Assembly: GCA_963979005.1 (NCBI GenBank)
Contig: CAXBVF010000001.1
Location: 1-64,000, forward strand
DNA from: UBA6164 sp963979005
GTDB lineage: Bacteria > Patescibacteriota > Gracilibacteria > BD1-5 > UBA6164
Length of the DNA: 64,000 nt
Direction: 5' to 3'
Both the position numbers and the translations under genes were made by a program. The notes beneath the pieces are model-generated. The model was given only the letters and a program-made list of their open reading frames with translations, did no database searches and was not told the DNA's origin. This document shows positions 63,636 to 64,000 of the stretch, piece by piece (the stretch's first letter is position 1; every line of letters begins with the position of its first letter).

Positions 63636-63674
63636 TTTTATATTTAGTTTATAATATTAATATTAACAATTTTC

Positions 63675-63869
63675 CTATATATGAGGTAGTTGTTGTTTAA
63701 TTTTTTTTGTTTCACTAGATGAAACCATTAATCCGTATTTATTTCTAGATTTAGCTTTTGAAGATTTATTACTTAATAAATGCTTTTTCCAAGCTTTTGC
63801 TAGTTTAAATTTACCTTTTCCAGTAACTTTAACTCTTTTCTTTACTCAACTTCTAGTCTTTAAAGTCAT
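63675..63869 (-). CDS. rpmI: Ribosomal protein bL35
   Basis: The 64-aa basic protein has LKTRSGVKKRVKVTGKGKFK and the central KAWKKHLLSNKSSKAK. It lies between infC and rplT as in nearly all bacteria. It ends with TAG, 39 bp before rplT. Confidence 0.93.
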
Positions 63870-63890
63870 AATTTTTAATTATTATATAAA

Positions 63891-64000
63891 TTATTTAATT
63901 GGTTTTAACATAGCGATAAATGTATTTCAATTTTTTCTAACCTGTCATTCTAGTTTATACATTTCTGATAAACTTTCGACAAAAGTTTCCATTTTGGTAC
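63891..64000 (-). CDS. infC: Translation initiation factor IF-3, C-terminal end (partial)
   Basis: Only the last 35 codons are inside the window, read on the minus strand from the right edge. The segment LEGQVRKNGNTFIAMLKPIK matches the C-terminal end of IF-3, and the gene is in its canonical place before rpmI. The rest lies beyond position 64000. Confidence 0.8.

Noticed and set aside
1..64000. Numerous in-frame TGA codons as evidence of pseudogenes, frameshifts or selenoproteins
   Set aside because: They fall at conserved glycines in dozens of intact housekeeping genes, so they are sense codons.
1..64000. tRNA genes, CRISPR arrays, transposases or phage genes
   Set aside because: Intergenic regions were read for T-loop consensus, regular direct repeats and typical motifs; none was found. 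A weak or split tRNA could still be missed.

Overview
The window reads correctly only if TGA is a sense codon for glycine. In-frame TGA sits at invariant glycines throughout: the P-loops of IF-2 and SufC, the GyrA box, the HxHxDH region of RNase J and the CGGPH motif of AlaRS. TAA and TAG are the only stops. This is genetic code 25, known from the candidate phyla Absconditabacteria (SR1) and Gracilibacteria (BD1-5) of the CPR/Patescibacteria. The very low G+C, AGA-dominated arginine use and small compact genes fit. Which of the two phyla it is cannot be settled from this sequence. Most native genes lack a Shine-Dalgarno (SD) sequence. A large set of promoters has a 16-bp spacer between -35 and -10.

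Layout. 1-3031: four VirB2/TrbC-like pilin-type membrane proteins and a membrane-anchored zinc peptidase. 3306-5255: RNase J. 5407-6501: a standard-code lipoprotein, apparently an import. 6635-13843: cell-surface proteins (a possible beta-barrel, a 1471-aa cadherin-repeat protein, a lipoprotein). 13860-16445: pyrH, rpmH, rnpA, yidC. 16522-24025: an LPETG wall protein, a 1089-aa peptidoglycan-binding protein, a small lipoprotein and a Cys-rich repeat surface protein. 24107-26014: cytidylate-kinase-like protein, trmD, zinc-ribbon membrane protein. 26026-29096 (minus): trigger factor, TPR-like protein, Jag/KhpB. 29237-37958: infB, a cNMP-domain protein, then infA-rpmJ-rpsM-rpsK-rpsD-rpoA-rplQ-rplM-rpsI and rpsL-rpsG-rpmA. 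38018-39399 (minus): a probable structured RNA and a GlmU-like sugar nucleotidyltransferase. 39577-42129: gyrA. 42159-46838 (minus): a tight operon of four unrecognised genes, two sharing a duplicated C-terminal module. 46975-50154: alaS (no C-Ala domain), a lone NIF3-type domain, a CofD/YvcK protein. 50265-50666: a second apparent import. 50725-51549 (minus): small coiled-coil protein and recR. 51743-53323: a giant pseudopilin with a FISUMP-type C-terminal domain. 53371-54706 (minus): rsmH and an FtsL-like gene. 55001-61830: Fe-S assembly locus sufC-sufB-A-type carrier-sufD-sufS-VKOR-sufU-rrf2, interrupted by three antisense standard-code small genes. 61866-64000 (minus): rplA, yidD, a small gene, rplT, rpmI and the end of infC.

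The housekeeping content (translation, RNA processing, Fe-S assembly, topology) is ordinary for a reduced CPR genome. The accessory content is dominated by surface and envelope functions, as expected of an epibiont or predator that attaches to other cells. No tRNA, rRNA, CRISPR array, transposase or phage gene was seen.

The most unusual signal is a dispersed set of five small or medium genes (5407-6501, 50265-50666, 55758-56033, 57561-57836, 57945-58055). In them all 45 internal glycines are GGN and none is TGA. They have SD-like sequences (four well spaced), mostly GTG starts, mostly perfect TTGACA -35 boxes and their own terminators, and all encode membrane or exported proteins. They look like genes written for standard-code, SD-dependent translation, placed between native operon genes.
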